Source: Lactobacillus xylocopicola (GTDB lineage Bacteria > Bacillota > Bacilli > Lactobacillales > Lactobacillaceae). From it: a stretch of 64,000 nt of DNA. Positions 9,443 to 18,900 of this stretch are shown in pieces. The DNA lies in assembly GCF_033096005.1 (NCBI RefSeq), contig NZ_AP026803.1, positions 1,482,001 to 1,546,000 of the forward strand, written 5' to 3'. Below the pieces are notes generated by a model. The model saw only the letters and a program-made list of their open reading frames with translations. It was not told the DNA's origin and searched no databases. A program made the translations under genes and the position numbers. Positions within the stretch are counted from its first letter, which is position 1. Each line of letters begins with the position of its first letter.

Positions 9443-10202
9443 CACCGCCACTGTATATTTGCTTAAAAGTCGACTCCGGCGTGTCACTCATCTTGCCATC
9501 GTAGATAATCTTACCAGCGCGAACCCCGATTACCCGCTGGCCAAATTCACGGGCCAATTGGACACTATGCAAGTTGATGACCACAGTCATGCCATGCTTT
9601 TCGTTGAGCATCTTAAGATCGCTCAAGACGCGGCGCGAAGTCTGCGGGTCGAGTGAGGCAGTCGGTTCATCCGCCAAAATAATGTCGGGATTTTGGGTCA
9701 ATACCCGGGCAATCGCAACCCGTTGTTGCTGACCACCCGACAGCTCATCAGCCCGCGAATAGACCTTATCGGCCAAGTCAACTTGCTGCAAGGCGTCATA
9801 GGCACGCTGCTTATCTTCCTTGGTAAACAAGTTTAAACTGCTCTTCCAGGTGGGATAGTAAGCTACCCGACCCGTTAATACATTGCGCAAGACACTAGAG
9901 CGTTTAACCAAGTTAAAACTCTGAAAGATCATCCCGATGTTGCGGCGCAGCAGGCGTAGTTGCTTGCCCTTGGCCTTGGTAATCGATTCACCGTTAATTA
10001 AGATATCACCCGCACTCACATCGATGAGACGGTTGATCGAGCGCAGCAGAGTGGACTTACCGGCACCCGATAACCCAACAATCACGACAAATTCGCCTTT
10101 ATTAATAGCTAAATCGACGTCTTTTAGCCCAACAACGTCTTTACCGTAAACCTTTTTGACCTTCTTTAATTCAATGATTGGCTTAACTGCAGAATCTGCC
10201 AT
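9429..10202 (-). CDS. phnC: Phosphonate/phosphate ABC transporter ATP-binding protein
   Basis: The 257-residue protein has Walker [11 protein letters not shown]-loop IFQSFNLV, signature [13 protein letters not shown], Walker [14 protein letters not shown] and H-loop NLHSV. The overall match is to PhnC importers. It sits 19 bases downstream of phnD and overlaps the first permease, completing a D-C-E-E import operon. It energises uptake of a phosphonate, phosphite or phosphate ligand. Confidence 0.92.
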   Translation of the reverse strand: MADSAVKPIIELKKVKKVYGKDVVGLKDVDLAINKGEFVVIVGLSGAGKSTLLRSINRLIDVSAGDILINGESITKAKGKQLRLLRRNIGMIFQSFNLVKRSSVLRNVLTGRVAYYPTWKSSLNLFTKEDKQRAYDALQQVDLADKVYSRADELSGGQQQRVAIARVLTQNPDIILADEPTASLDPQTSRRVLSDLKMLNEKHGMTVVINLHSVQLAREFGQRVIGVRAGKIIYDGKMSDTPESTFKQIYSGGDEDE

Positions 10203-10221
10203 TATATACTTCCTCTATATC

Positions 10222-11148
10222 TTATTTTTTGGTTGATTCGATAATCTTTTCATATTTACGAACACTATCGAAGTCACTGTCCTTAGACTTAACGTAGCCT
10301 TCGTGCGTATAGATACTTTCGATAACCTTTTTACCCTTCTTGGACTTACCAATGTCAATAAATGCCTTGGCTAATTTTTGCCGGAAGGCCTTGGACATGC
10401 TCGGCACCACCGAGATGGTATCATTAGGAATTGGTACCGTGAAGTAGATTGGCACGACCTGACTCATAATCTTCGGGTTGTCCTGCTTAACCGTGTTGCG
10501 CGCATCTTCAAAAGCAAAAGCAGCATCAGTATCACCATTCAACACGTTCAAAACCGCCTGATCTTGTCCAGTCACTGTAACCAGTTTACAGCTCTTGCGC
10601 ACATCGAGGCCTTTTTCCTTTAACTCCGCAATTGGGTATACATAACCACCGGAAGAAGATGGACTTTGGATTGAGATTGACTTACCCTTCAAGTCCTTCC
10701 AAGTCTTGATGTTAGAGCCTTTTTTGACCAGAATTTCTGCCCGGTAGCTGTTAACCAGTTCACTGGTAGCTCGACCACCCGGTTGCTTAACCCCATATCG
10801 CTGAGCCTGCAACAGCACATCAGCCGCCCCTTGCTGATGGGCCAAAACATAACCACTTGGCGGTAGGAAGCCAACATCGACCTTCTTAGACTTCATGGCC
10901 TCAACCACCGTATTATAGTCGGTTGACATGGAAACGTGGACCGGAATTCCTAAACGATCCGACAACATTTTTTCAAGGGGCTTAGCCCGGGACTCAAGTT
11001 TAGTTGCCGCCTGGCTAGGTACAAATTGAACATTGAGCGATTTTGGTGTGCCATTATCGGCACTCTTGTTCTTGCTCGAACACGCGGTTGCCATCATTGC
11101 TACCAAGAAGACAGCCAGACCAGCTAATACTTTTCTGAATTTTTTCAT
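10222..11148 (-). CDS. phnD: Phosphonate/phosphate ABC transporter substrate-binding lipoprotein (copy 1)
   Basis: The precursor starts with a basic and hydrophobic signal and a lipobox (MMATAC), so it should be lipid-anchored outside the membrane. The body is PhnD-type: QFVPSQ, STDYNTVVEAMKSKKVDVGFLPPSGY and DTDAAFAFEDARN. The ribosome binding site GGAGG favours the second of two adjacent ATGs. It is closely related along its whole length to the gene at 11443-12375, so this is a recent tandem duplication. A micro-ORF and a hairpin lie between the copies. Confidence 0.92.
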   Translation of the reverse strand: MKKFRKVLAGLAVFLVAMMATACSSKNKSADNGTPKSLNVQFVPSQAATKLESRAKPLEKMLSDRLGIPVHVSMSTDYNTVVEAMKSKKVDVGFLPPSGYVLAHQQGAADVLLQAQRYGVKQPGGRATSELVNSYRAEILVKKGSNIKTWKDLKGKSISIQSPSSSGGYVYPIAELKEKGLDVRKSCKLVTVTGQDQAVLNVLNGDTDAAFAFEDARNTVKQDNPKIMSQVVPIYFTVPIPNDTISVVPSMSKAFRQKLAKAFIDIGKSKKGKKVIESIYTHEGYVKSKDSDFDSVRKYEKIIESTKK

Positions 11149-11164
11149 CATGCCCTCCAGACAT

Positions 11165-11213
11165 AAAAAAAGACTTTAGATAGAAACACAAACGTGAATT
11201 ATCCCAAGTCTTT
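11165..11213 (-). terminator. Hairpin with T-tract ahead of phnD copy 1 (possible attenuator)
   Basis: On the minus strand AAAGACTT pairs with AAGTCTTT, followed by a run of T and then the phnD ribosome binding site. The stem is only 8 base pairs with a loop of about 29 bases. The 5' arm is coding sequence of the micro-ORF and the micro-ORF stop codon adjoins the 3' arm, so ribosomes on it could affect folding. Confidence 0.4.
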
Positions 11214-11322
11214 CAACAACATTTTTATTTAAAAAACGAACAATACCAATATTTTCGAGGAAGCGAAAAGCCTGCTTGATAAAAAGCACAATGAACGCTT
11301 CAAATCGCTCGTACTTCTGCAT
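11176..11322 (-). CDS. 48-residue micro-ORF between the two phnD genes
   Basis: The ORF starts ATG after GAAGGGAAGTGAAGG and encodes a basic and hydrophobic peptide, MQKYERFEAFIVLFIKQAF at the start and VVERLGIIHVCVSI at the end. Its last codons form the 5' arm of the hairpin before phnD copy 1. I do not recognise it. It could be a leader peptide controlling read-through into the transport operon, a small membrane protein, or a chance ORF. Confidence 0.4.
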   Translation of the reverse strand: MQKYERFEAFIVLFIKQAFRFLENIGIVRFLNKNVVERLGIIHVCVSI

Positions 11323-11442
11323 AGCCTTCACTTCCCTTCAATATCTGTACTTATTCTATCAAAATAATAGCAGAAATGTTTTGTTTAGAAAAGGGAATCA
11401 GGTAGAAAAATTATTTTTTTAGAAAATCAACTAATTACAATA

Positions 11443-12375
11443 TTATTTTCTAATTGCTGATACGATCTTATTGTATTTGCGGATAATGTCATAGTCACTG
11501 TCTTTGGCTCTAACATAGCCCTCATGGGTGTAGACTTTTTCAATAATTGCCTTGCCCTCTTTGGACTTACCAATCGCAATAAAGGCCTTAGCCAACTTTT
11601 GCCGAAAGGCCTTTGACATGCTCGGCACAACTGAAATAGTGTCATTGGGAATCTGCTTAGTAAAGTAGATTGGCACCACTTTATTCATTATTCCAGGAAT
11701 ATCTTCCTTCACGTTGTTACGTGCGTCTTCAAAGGTAAAGGCGGCATCTGTGTCCCCATTGAGAACATTGATGACGGCTTGATCAGCTCCCTTAACTGTA
11801 ACCACCTTACAACTCTTAGGAATATCCAGACCGCGTTGCTTTAGTTCAGCAACCGGGAAGACGTAGCCGGAATCTGAAGTAACATCAGCCACCGAAATCG
11901 ACTTCCCTTTCAGATCCTGCCAGCGCTTGATGGCCGAGCCCCGTTTTACCAAGATCTCACCGCGATAAGAATTAACCAGTTTTTTAGTGGCCTGGCCACC
12001 TGGTTGCTTGATCCCGTAACGAACAGCTTGTAGCAGCAGGTCTGCAGCACCCTGCTGGTGGGCCATGATGTAACCATCTGATGGTAAAAAGCCCACGTCC
12101 ACTTGCTTGGACTTCATCGCTTCAACCAAGCCATTATAGTCAGTTGACATAGAAATGTGGACCGGAATTCCTAGCCGTTTAGAGAGCAATTTCTCTAGAG
12201 GCTTAGCCCGGTCTTCAAGTTTATTGGCACCAACGCTAGGGACAAATTGCACCTTGAGCTCTTTAGGTGTGGCATTATCGGCAGTTGATGACGGCTTTTT
12301 GGTTGAGCAGGCCACAGTCCCCACTGCTACTAGCAATACCATCAACGTTAACCAAACTTTTTTGATCTTAGACAT
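11443..12375 (-). CDS. phnD: Phosphonate/phosphate ABC transporter substrate-binding lipoprotein (copy 2)
   Basis: The 310-residue lipoprotein precursor starts MSKIKKVWLTLMVLLVAV with lipobox GTVAC. Its body repeats the motifs of copy 1 almost residue for residue (QFVPSVGANKLEDRAKPLEKLL, NDTISVVPSMSKAFRQKLAK). It is first in the transcription unit after a strong AGAAGGAG site. Differences are concentrated in the middle third, where ligand selectivity could vary. The two copies may bind different phosphorus compounds for one permease. Confidence 0.9.
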   Translation of the reverse strand: MSKIKKVWLTLMVLLVAVGTVACSTKKPSSTADNATPKELKVQFVPSVGANKLEDRAKPLEKLLSKRLGIPVHISMSTDYNGLVEAMKSKQVDVGFLPSDGYIMAHQQGAADLLLQAVRYGIKQPGGQATKKLVNSYRGEILVKRGSAIKRWQDLKGKSISVADVTSDSGYVFPVAELKQRGLDIPKSCKVVTVKGADQAVINVLNGDTDAAFTFEDARNNVKEDIPGIMNKVVPIYFTKQIPNDTISVVPSMSKAFRQKLAKAFIAIGKSKEGKAIIEKVYTHEGYVRAKDSDYDIIRKYNKIVSAIRK

Positions 12376-12539
12376 TTTCTCTTCTACTCCTTCTATAAAA
12401 ATTTCAAAATTCGCACATTAAAGAAAGCACCCGCTTCCTTTATCATCCGCAAATAAAACGTTCATTACACGATTATATTAGCACGATTATTCGGATTATT
12501 ACACAGATATGCCTAAAAATATTATTTAAAAAAGACGAA

Positions 12540-12556
12540 AACGAATAAATAACGAA
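12540..12556 (-). promoter_or_regulatory. Direct hexamer repeat upstream of the phn operon
   Basis: On the minus strand TTCGTT is repeated after 5 bases (11-base period) and followed by TTCGTC. Direct hexamers with 11-base spacing are the layout of PhoP boxes in Gram-positive bacteria, although the hexamer differs from TTHACA. AT-rich CGATTAT repeats lie between it and phnD copy 2. Confidence 0.3.
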
Positions 12557-12568
12557 CATTATCAAAAG

Positions 12569-12603
12569 AAAAGAGCACCCCGACTAGCTCTGGGTGCTCT
12601 TTA
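12569..12603 (-). terminator. Terminator of the universal stress protein gene
   Basis: AAAGAGCACCC pairs perfectly with GGGTGCTCTTT around an 11-base loop, just downstream of the stop at 12617. Confidence 0.85.
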
Positions 12604-12616
12604 AGTAAAGTCAAGC

Positions 12617-13084
12617 TTACTTGACTAGTTTATTGTCCATATCAGTTCTTACAATCAAAACATCGGCTAGAGCGTGTTGGTTGACATACGCTGTTACCGA
12701 ACCCATCAACATTCTTTCAACTACATTTAGGCCAGTTGCGCCCATAATAATCAGGTTGTTGTGATGATCCTTGATGAAGTCACGGGAAATAACCGCCTTG
12801 GGACTACCATAACGGACATGGTAGTCAATGTCATCAAAGTTAAAGTTGTTATAGGCCCAGTCTTTCAGACTCTTCAAGTATTTGCTAGCATCTTCCGTCA
12901 TTTGATAAACCGTGTCACTCGTAATCAGCGTATCTTGCATTTTTCCCAAAAAATGTCTAGTATCAATCACATTCAAAATATCAATATGAGCATTTTCCCC
13001 CATTGCAATTTTGACTGCTTTGTCAAAAGATCTTTCCGCTGATTCAGAGCCATCAACGGGAACTAAAATTTTATCTTTTTTCAT
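12617..13084 (-). CDS. Universal stress protein, UspA family
   Basis: The protein of about 155 residues has the single-domain Usp fold: KILVPVDGSESAERSFDKAV at the start and the nucleotide-binding loop GATGLNVVERMLMGSVTAYVNQHA near the end (GxxGx9G-S/T form). The frame is open to a GTG at 13099, but TGAGGAC is best spaced for the ATG at 13084. Usp proteins bind ATP and rise under stress. It is monocistronic with a strong terminator. Confidence 0.9.
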   Translation of the reverse strand: MKKDKILVPVDGSESAERSFDKAVKIAMGENAHIDILNVIDTRHFLGKMQDTLITSDTVYQMTEDASKYLKSLKDWAYNNFNFDDIDYHVRYGSPKAVISRDFIKDHHNNLIIMGATGLNVVERMLMGSVTAYVNQHALADVLIVRTDMDNKLVK

Positions 13085-13169
13085 AACTTTTGTCCTCACT
13101 CAACTAGATAATACCGACCTTTTACTGTTAATTTTACCATATTAATGGAAGCAGTTACTTTTTAAATAA

Positions 13170-13198
13170 TTGTTTACACTTTAATTTATTGCTAAAAT
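13170..13198 (+). promoter_or_regulatory. Promoter of the phosphatase-ntd operon
   Basis: TTGTTT and TAAAAT are 17 bases apart, about 45 bases before the phosphatase start codon. Confidence 0.5.
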
Positions 13199-13242
13199 GT
13201 TTCTTACAAACAAAGTCAAATGGTAAAAAGGTGGGAGAATTA

Positions 13243-14043
13243 ATGACCAAAAAACTAACCAATCAATTAATCGGTGTAAAAAGCGGCCGCAATTTTCGTG
13301 AATTAGGCGGCTACCAAACAAAAGATGGCAAAACTATCAAGATGCATAAGTTGCTCCGAACAGCCAATTTAGCGACTCTTGATCAGGCTGACCTCAAGTT
13401 TTTACACGATTATGGTGTCAAATATATTGTTGACTTTAGAAGTACAGCGGAAGTCGAACATGAACCTGATTTGGTTCCCGCAGGGGCCTTCTATAACTTC
13501 GATCCTGTCTTCAGTGAAGACCTGACGGACGCTTCTAAGGGCATCGATGAGATCATTAACCAAGAAGAAAAAGATCCCAAAGCCGGTTTTAACCACATGT
13601 TCATCGCATACGACGACATGATTAATAGCGCATCGGCTCAGAATGCTTATCGCCGCTTTTTTGACACGCTGCTGGCCAACACGGCTGCAGGAGAAAGTGC
13701 AATTTTTCATTGCACGGCCGGTAAAGATCGGACTGGCGTTGCCGCCCTCTTAGTCTTAACTGCACTCGGTGTCCCACTTGATACGATCAAGCAGGATTAC
13801 CTGTTGACTAACGTTGCTACAGCTGACTTTGTGGCTCAGTTTCTGGCCAAGGCAAAGTCCGAAGGCGCAAACGACGTCACCCTAAATATTTTAAAAGACC
13901 TGCAGACCGTCCACCCCGAGTACTTTGACCATGTTGTAACCACCATGAATGAAAAATATGGCAGCATTGAAGACTACTTACGTGATATTATGAAATTAAC
14001 TGATCAAGAAATCAGTGACTTGCGTGAAATTTATCTTAATTAG
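13243..14043 (+). CDS. Tyrosine-protein phosphatase, Listeria LipA/DSP-like family
   Basis: The 266-residue protein has the P-loop HCTAGKDRTG (Cys157, Arg at +6) after an N-terminal NFRELGGY motif, typical of bacterial phosphatases that act on phosphotyrosine or phosphoinositides. The frame is open from 13189, but the ribosome binding site GGGAG points to the ATG at 13243. No export signal is visible. It is 14 bases ahead of ntd, so they form an operon. A paralogue lies at 34606-35379. Confidence 0.88.
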   Translation: MTKKLTNQLIGVKSGRNFRELGGYQTKDGKTIKMHKLLRTANLATLDQADLKFLHDYGVKYIVDFRSTAEVEHEPDLVPAGAFYNFDPVFSEDLTDASKGIDEIINQEEKDPKAGFNHMFIAYDDMINSASAQNAYRRFFDTLLANTAAGESAIFHCTAGKDRTGVAALLVLTALGVPLDTIKQDYLLTNVATADFVAQFLAKAKSEGANDVTLNILKDLQTVHPEYFDHVVTTMNEKYGSIEDYLRDIMKLTDQEISDLREIYLN

Positions 14044-14057
14044 TAAAGGAGAAAGCA

Positions 14058-14534
14058 ATGAGCAAGACAAAGACAGTATATTTTGGTGCGGGCTGGTTTA
14101 ATGACAAACAAAATCGGGCTTACAAGGCTGCTATGAAGGCGCTCGAAGAGAATCCGACCATCGACTTGGAAAATAGCTACGTTCCGCTTGATAACCAGTA
14201 TAAGGACATTAAAGTAGATGAGCATCCAGAATACCTACATGACCGTGAATGGGCAACTGCTACCTACCGCGGCGACCTTACTGGCATCAAGTCCAGTGAT
14301 ATTATGATTGGCGTCTATCTGCCAGAAGAAGAAGATGTCGGCTTAGGTATGGAGCTCGGCTATGCAATGGCTCAAGGCAAGTACATCCTTTTGGTGGTTC
14401 CCGATGAAGATTACGGCAAGCCAATCAACTTGATGAGCTGGGGCGTTTGCGACAACGCTATCAAAATCAGTGAACTACAGGGCTTTGACTTCAACAAGCC
14501 AAAGTTCAACTTCTACGATGGTGCGGTATATTAA
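14058..14534 (+). CDS. ntd: Nucleoside 2-deoxyribosyltransferase (class II)
   Basis: The 158-residue protein closely follows the L. leichmannii enzyme: YFGAGWFNDKQNRAYK at the start, ENSYVPLDNQYK, then GLGMELGYA with the predicted nucleophile Glu99, and the C-terminus FYDGAVY. It exchanges bases between deoxynucleosides, a salvage reaction on which deoxynucleoside-requiring lactobacilli depend. It is second in an operon with the phosphatase and ends at a strong terminator. Confidence 0.96.
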   Translation: MSKTKTVYFGAGWFNDKQNRAYKAAMKALEENPTIDLENSYVPLDNQYKDIKVDEHPEYLHDREWATATYRGDLTGIKSSDIMIGVYLPEEEDVGLGMELGYAMAQGKYILLVVPDEDYGKPINLMSWGVCDNAIKISELQGFDFNKPKFNFYDGAVY

Positions 14535-14556
14535 ATAACCTAGCTAGCATAAACTT

Positions 14557-14594
14557 AAAAAGCTTCCAAATGCAAATTGCCTTTGGGAGCTTTT
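14557..14594. terminator. Terminator between ntd and nagA
   Basis: AAAAAGCTTCC and GGGAGCTTTT pair around a loop of about 14 bases containing a further AAA/TTT pairing. It lies between convergent genes. Confidence 0.8.
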
Positions 14595-14635
14595 AATATA
14601 CGCCGCTTTATTTTAGATTGGGTTTACTAATATTT

Positions 14636-15790
14636 TTAGGCCTGGTAACGCGACTCGCCGTTCAAGTACGTTTCTGCCAGCGTCATATCTGGATTCAGCA
14701 CCAGGAAGTCAGCATCCTTATCGGGAGCAATCGACCCGCACTTATCCAAAACCGCAGCGCTCTTAGCTGGTACATAGGAAGCCATCATCAGCGCTTCTTC
14801 GGGAGTTGCAATGTTCCAGTCGACCAGATTCTTCACGGCCGTTTTCAGCTGCAAGATGCTGCCTGCCAGGTTGTTCCCATCCTTGAGGCGGGCCATGCCG
14901 TCCTTAACATATACCGGCAATTCACCTAACATGTAGTCACCATCCGGCATCATTCCGGCCTCCATACAGTCAGTAATCAAGCAAATATGCTCTGGACCCT
15001 TGACTTTGACTAGCGTACGGATCATTTCCGGCTTAACGTGGTGGCCATCACAAATTAATTCGTCGGTCACATTATTCAAAGCCATCGCCGCATTAGAAAT
15101 TGAAGAGTCATGGTGCCCTGGATCAGGCATCCCGTTAAAGGTATGGTTGAACATCGTGGCACCAGCCTCAACACCAGCCTTAGCTTCAGCAAAAGTGGCA
15201 CTTGAGTGACCAAGTGAAACGACCACCCCTTCCTTGACCGCTGCCCGAATAAATTCCTTGGTTCCCCGACGCTCTGGGGCAAGCGAAATCTTATTCAACA
15301 GGCCCTGGGATGCTGCCCGCCAAGCATTGAACTGGTCAATGTCAGGATCAAGCAAGTACTTCGGGTTTTCCGCACCAGCATGTTCAGCCGTAAAGTATGG
15401 TCCTTCAAAGTGCATCCCCTGGATCTTCGCTCCAGTCTCTTCACCCTTGTGGTCGCCGAACATCTGGCAAATCCTTGTCAATTCGTCTACGCTAGTAGTA
15501 TAAGTGGTCGGCAGCCAACTGGTCACACCTGACCGCAAAAAGCCTTCAGTTAGGCGATTAATACCCGCCCAGTCGCTTTTGGTTACGTCTTCTTTGAGCG
15601 AACCATGGACATGGGTATCAACTAGTCCCGGCGCAATCCACTTGCCTGCATAGTCAACAATTTTGCCCGCCGGCTTTTCATCTTCTGGGTAATAAAAACC
15701 AAACTTGCCATCATCTTGAACTTCAAGATAACCGCCCTCTTCGGTCACGTTTTCAAGAAAGAATTTAGCTGCATGAATATAATACGTCAT
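14636..15790 (-). CDS. nagA: N-acetylglucosamine-6-phosphate deacetylase
   Basis: The 384-residue amidohydrolase has the metal motif PGLVDTHVHG, the catalytic region GMHFEGPYFTAEHAGAENP, VSLGHSSATF, FNHTFNGMP and LITDCMEAGM. NagA removes acetate from GlcNAc-6-phosphate, feeding wall recycling and amino-sugar use. It is divergent from the GH31-like gene across a region holding a NagR-like palindrome. No nagB or nagR is in the window. Confidence 0.95.
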   Translation of the reverse strand: MTYYIHAAKFFLENVTEEGGYLEVQDDGKFGFYYPEDEKPAGKIVDYAGKWIAPGLVDTHVHGSLKEDVTKSDWAGINRLTEGFLRSGVTSWLPTTYTTSVDELTRICQMFGDHKGEETGAKIQGMHFEGPYFTAEHAGAENPKYLLDPDIDQFNAWRAASQGLLNKISLAPERRGTKEFIRAAVKEGVVVSLGHSSATFAEAKAGVEAGATMFNHTFNGMPDPGHHDSSISNAAMALNNVTDELICDGHHVKPEMIRTLVKVKGPEHICLITDCMEAGMMPDGDYMLGELPVYVKDGMARLKDGNNLAGSILQLKTAVKNLVDWNIATPEEALMMASYVPAKSAAVLDKCGSIAPDKDADFLVLNPDMTLAETYLNGESRYQA

Positions 15791-15851
15791 TTATTTTGCC
15801 TTTCTCTTAAAATGTTTCTTCTAGTCTTTTCAAATTATTCTAGACTAATAT

Positions 15852-15867
15852 ACTGGTCTTTACCAGT
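15852..15867. promoter_or_regulatory. NagR/GntR-type operator between nagA and the GH31-like gene
   Basis: ACTGGTCTTTACCAGT is a perfect 6+6 palindrome with a 4-base centre. It resembles the NagR (YvoA) operators of Firmicutes, which read roughly TGGTNTAGACCA. It sits between the divergent starts, about 60 bases before nagA and 80 before the GH31-like gene. Confidence 0.6.
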
Positions 15868-15946
15868 TTAATCATAAATACTAAAGAAAGTTTTTATTTT
15901 TTAGTTATAATATGTAGTAAGTAGAATAATACAGGAAGCAAAAATC

Positions 15947-18900
15947 ATGATTAACGACACGCAAACAAACAAACATCAATTGGGCGCTTTAACCGGCGCC
16001 AGCAAGTGCCAAAATTACTATGAGCTCCACTTTGCCACTGGTGAAACTGCCCACTTTTATATTTTGGCCGACGGGATTTTCCGGCTTTTGGTCGATCCCG
16101 ACCAGAACTTTACTGAAATTCGCACGCCCTTTATCCAGTTAGCTGCATTCACTGCTGATGCCTTCGAGCAATCAACTGTGCGGGCAACTAGTGATTCACT
16201 GATTATTCAGGCGGGTACTTACCAAATCATTTTTGAACAAAAACCCTTTGTGATGAGTATCTTTGACGAAGCTCTGCACAGGACCCGGATGGCACAAGCA
16301 AGACCGCTGGAACTGGCGGCGAATGGCACCAGTGAAAGCTTGGTTCAAAATAAAAATGAGTACTACTTTGGCGGCGGACTACAAAACGGTTACTTCAGCC
16401 ACAAGGGCCACAAAATTGTAGTGGCCCGCGACCAGATTACCGGCAAAGGCGGCGTAATCTTACAGGTGCCGTTCTTCTGGTCAAGTGCGGGCTATGGCGA
16501 GGTTCGTAATACCAAGCAGAGTGGCACATACGACTTTGGTAAGCTTAATCCGCGCGAGACCACAATTGAGCACTTGGACCGGGTTTTCGACAGCTTTTAC
16601 CTACTTGGCAATAACCCCCAAGAAATGCTTGCCAAGTACTATACTTTAACTGGTCAACCCATGCTACTACCTAAATACATGCTAGGATTAGGCCATATCG
16701 GCAACTTCTGTACTACGCTCTGGCAACCCAGTCAGGCTAAAGAACGCAATGCTAGCAAGTTTGGCAGCAATTTTTACACGCGGACCAGTGACACTAGCGT
16801 CGTATCGGGCCGTGCTTCGCTTAATGGTGAAGAAAACTACCAATTCTCGGCGCGGGCGATGATTGACCGCTATCGTGAACTACACCTGCCCCTAAGCTGG
16901 TTTATTCCTAATTACGGTGTGAATGAGGTTAGTCTTCAGGCTGCCAGCTTCTTCAATGATTATGCACATAACCAGGGTGTTCAGCCCGGCTTTTGGCATG
17001 ACCAAAGCAAGACTTTACCGGAACAGACTGCCTTCACTTTTACAAATGACGCAGACACCGCTGCGGACTTAGAGCAATTACAAAGACAAGCTAATAAGCA
17101 CCCCTTTACCAGTAGCAGCGGCGGCTTTATGGGCCAGCAAAAGCACACTGCACTACTTTTTGGCGGGGTCGGTGGTAACTGGGAAAACATCGCAACCCAG
17201 GTAGCTGGCCTAATCGGAGCCAACCTGTCAGGGCAGCCGTTAGCCGGAGCAGCCGTTGACGGCGCTGAAGGCGGTGGCAACGCTCAGATCTATGTACGCG
17301 ACTTTCAATGGAAGTCCTTTACCCCCCTGCTGTTCAACCTTGACGATCAGGGTAACTTTAGTAAGACGCCTTTTGCCTATAACCGCCGAATCACCGAAAT
17401 TAACCAAGCATACCTGCAGCTCCGTACTAGACTTACCAGTTATTTGTACACCCTCAATGCTCATGCAAAAGCAGGTGAGCCAATCATCCGGCCACTCTTT
17501 TTAGCTTTCCCAGATGAACAGACTAATTACAGTGAGCAGTTCAGTAGCGAATTTATGCTAGGTGATAACTTGCTAATTGCGCCAATTACCAACGGTCGCG
17601 AAGACGAAAATGGCAACGCCCGCAAGGACAACCTATACTTGCCGGATCAGTCAACCATGTGGATTGACCTGTTTACAGGGCAAAAGTATGCTGGCGGCCG
17701 GGTTTATAATAATTTAACTTATCCAGTGTGGCATCTGCCTGTTTTTGTCCGCGGTGGCAGTATCTTTGACTTCGGTAAGCGGGACTATGTCTTCTACCCC
17801 CAAGGTGAACGCGAAACCGTTACTTATAGCGACAACGAGAGCGACGATAACAGTATCCATTACGAAACCAAAATCAGCAGTAAACTCGATGAAAACAAAC
17901 TAACCATCACCATTGATCCCGCTAAGGGTGATTTGCCAGGCGCAGAAACCATGCAAGAGACCAAGCTGTCCATTCTGTGTGATTCATACCCGCACCAGAT
18001 AGCCGTCAAAGTCAACGATCGCGAAATTCCGCTACAGGCATGCGGAACAGCTGATGCGTTCGAACATGCCCGCGAGGGAATCTTTTACAACAGCAGCTAT
18101 GGTCTGCCCGAATTCAGCCAATACCAGGAGTTAAATCAAAAGGCGCTCCAGATTAAGCTGGACAGTCATGATATCACTACCAATAAGATTGAAATCACCA
18201 TTCATAATTTCACTTACAGCCAACAAGTCCTAGTCCATGAAGTCACGAGCGGACTCTTGCCCACGCCGAAGTTACCAGCTGTTGATTCAAATAAAATTAC
18301 CGCCCACTCCTTCGAGCTTGCTTGGACTAGACCCAGTAGAGTTCAGATTGAAATCAATCACCTCCTCTACGAAGGTATTTCGGGAACCAGCTTTACCTGC
18401 CACGAATTGACCCCCAACACGCGCTACATTATCCGCATCCGTTACGTGAGCGGAAACCGCGTTTCAGAATGGTCCGAGCTTTTTGGGGTAATTACCAAGC
18501 CGGCGGCCGCAGATTATGCCATTGAGCAGATTACGGCAACCAGCAACTTTACCAGCAATCCCCAGCACCCGCTGTCCTATCTAACCGATCTCAAATTGGC
18601 CAGCGAATGGCAGACGGAGGAAGCTGCTACGCCTGATCATCCCCTGGAATTGACCTTTACTTTTGAACAAGTAGAAAAACTGAGTCGAATTGTCTTTGTT
18701 CCCCGTAACCTTGACCACAGCGGTGATCCGACTGAAGTAAGCATCGCTATCTCAGAGGATGGCATCAATTACACACCTTATGCCTTTGCTCAGAAACAAG
18801 CACAAGAAGATGCTGATTCAACTAGCCAAGAAAACTACACTGCATATAGTGACCAACTACAGTGGAAAGCTGACAGCAAGAACAAGGTAGTTGGCTTGCG

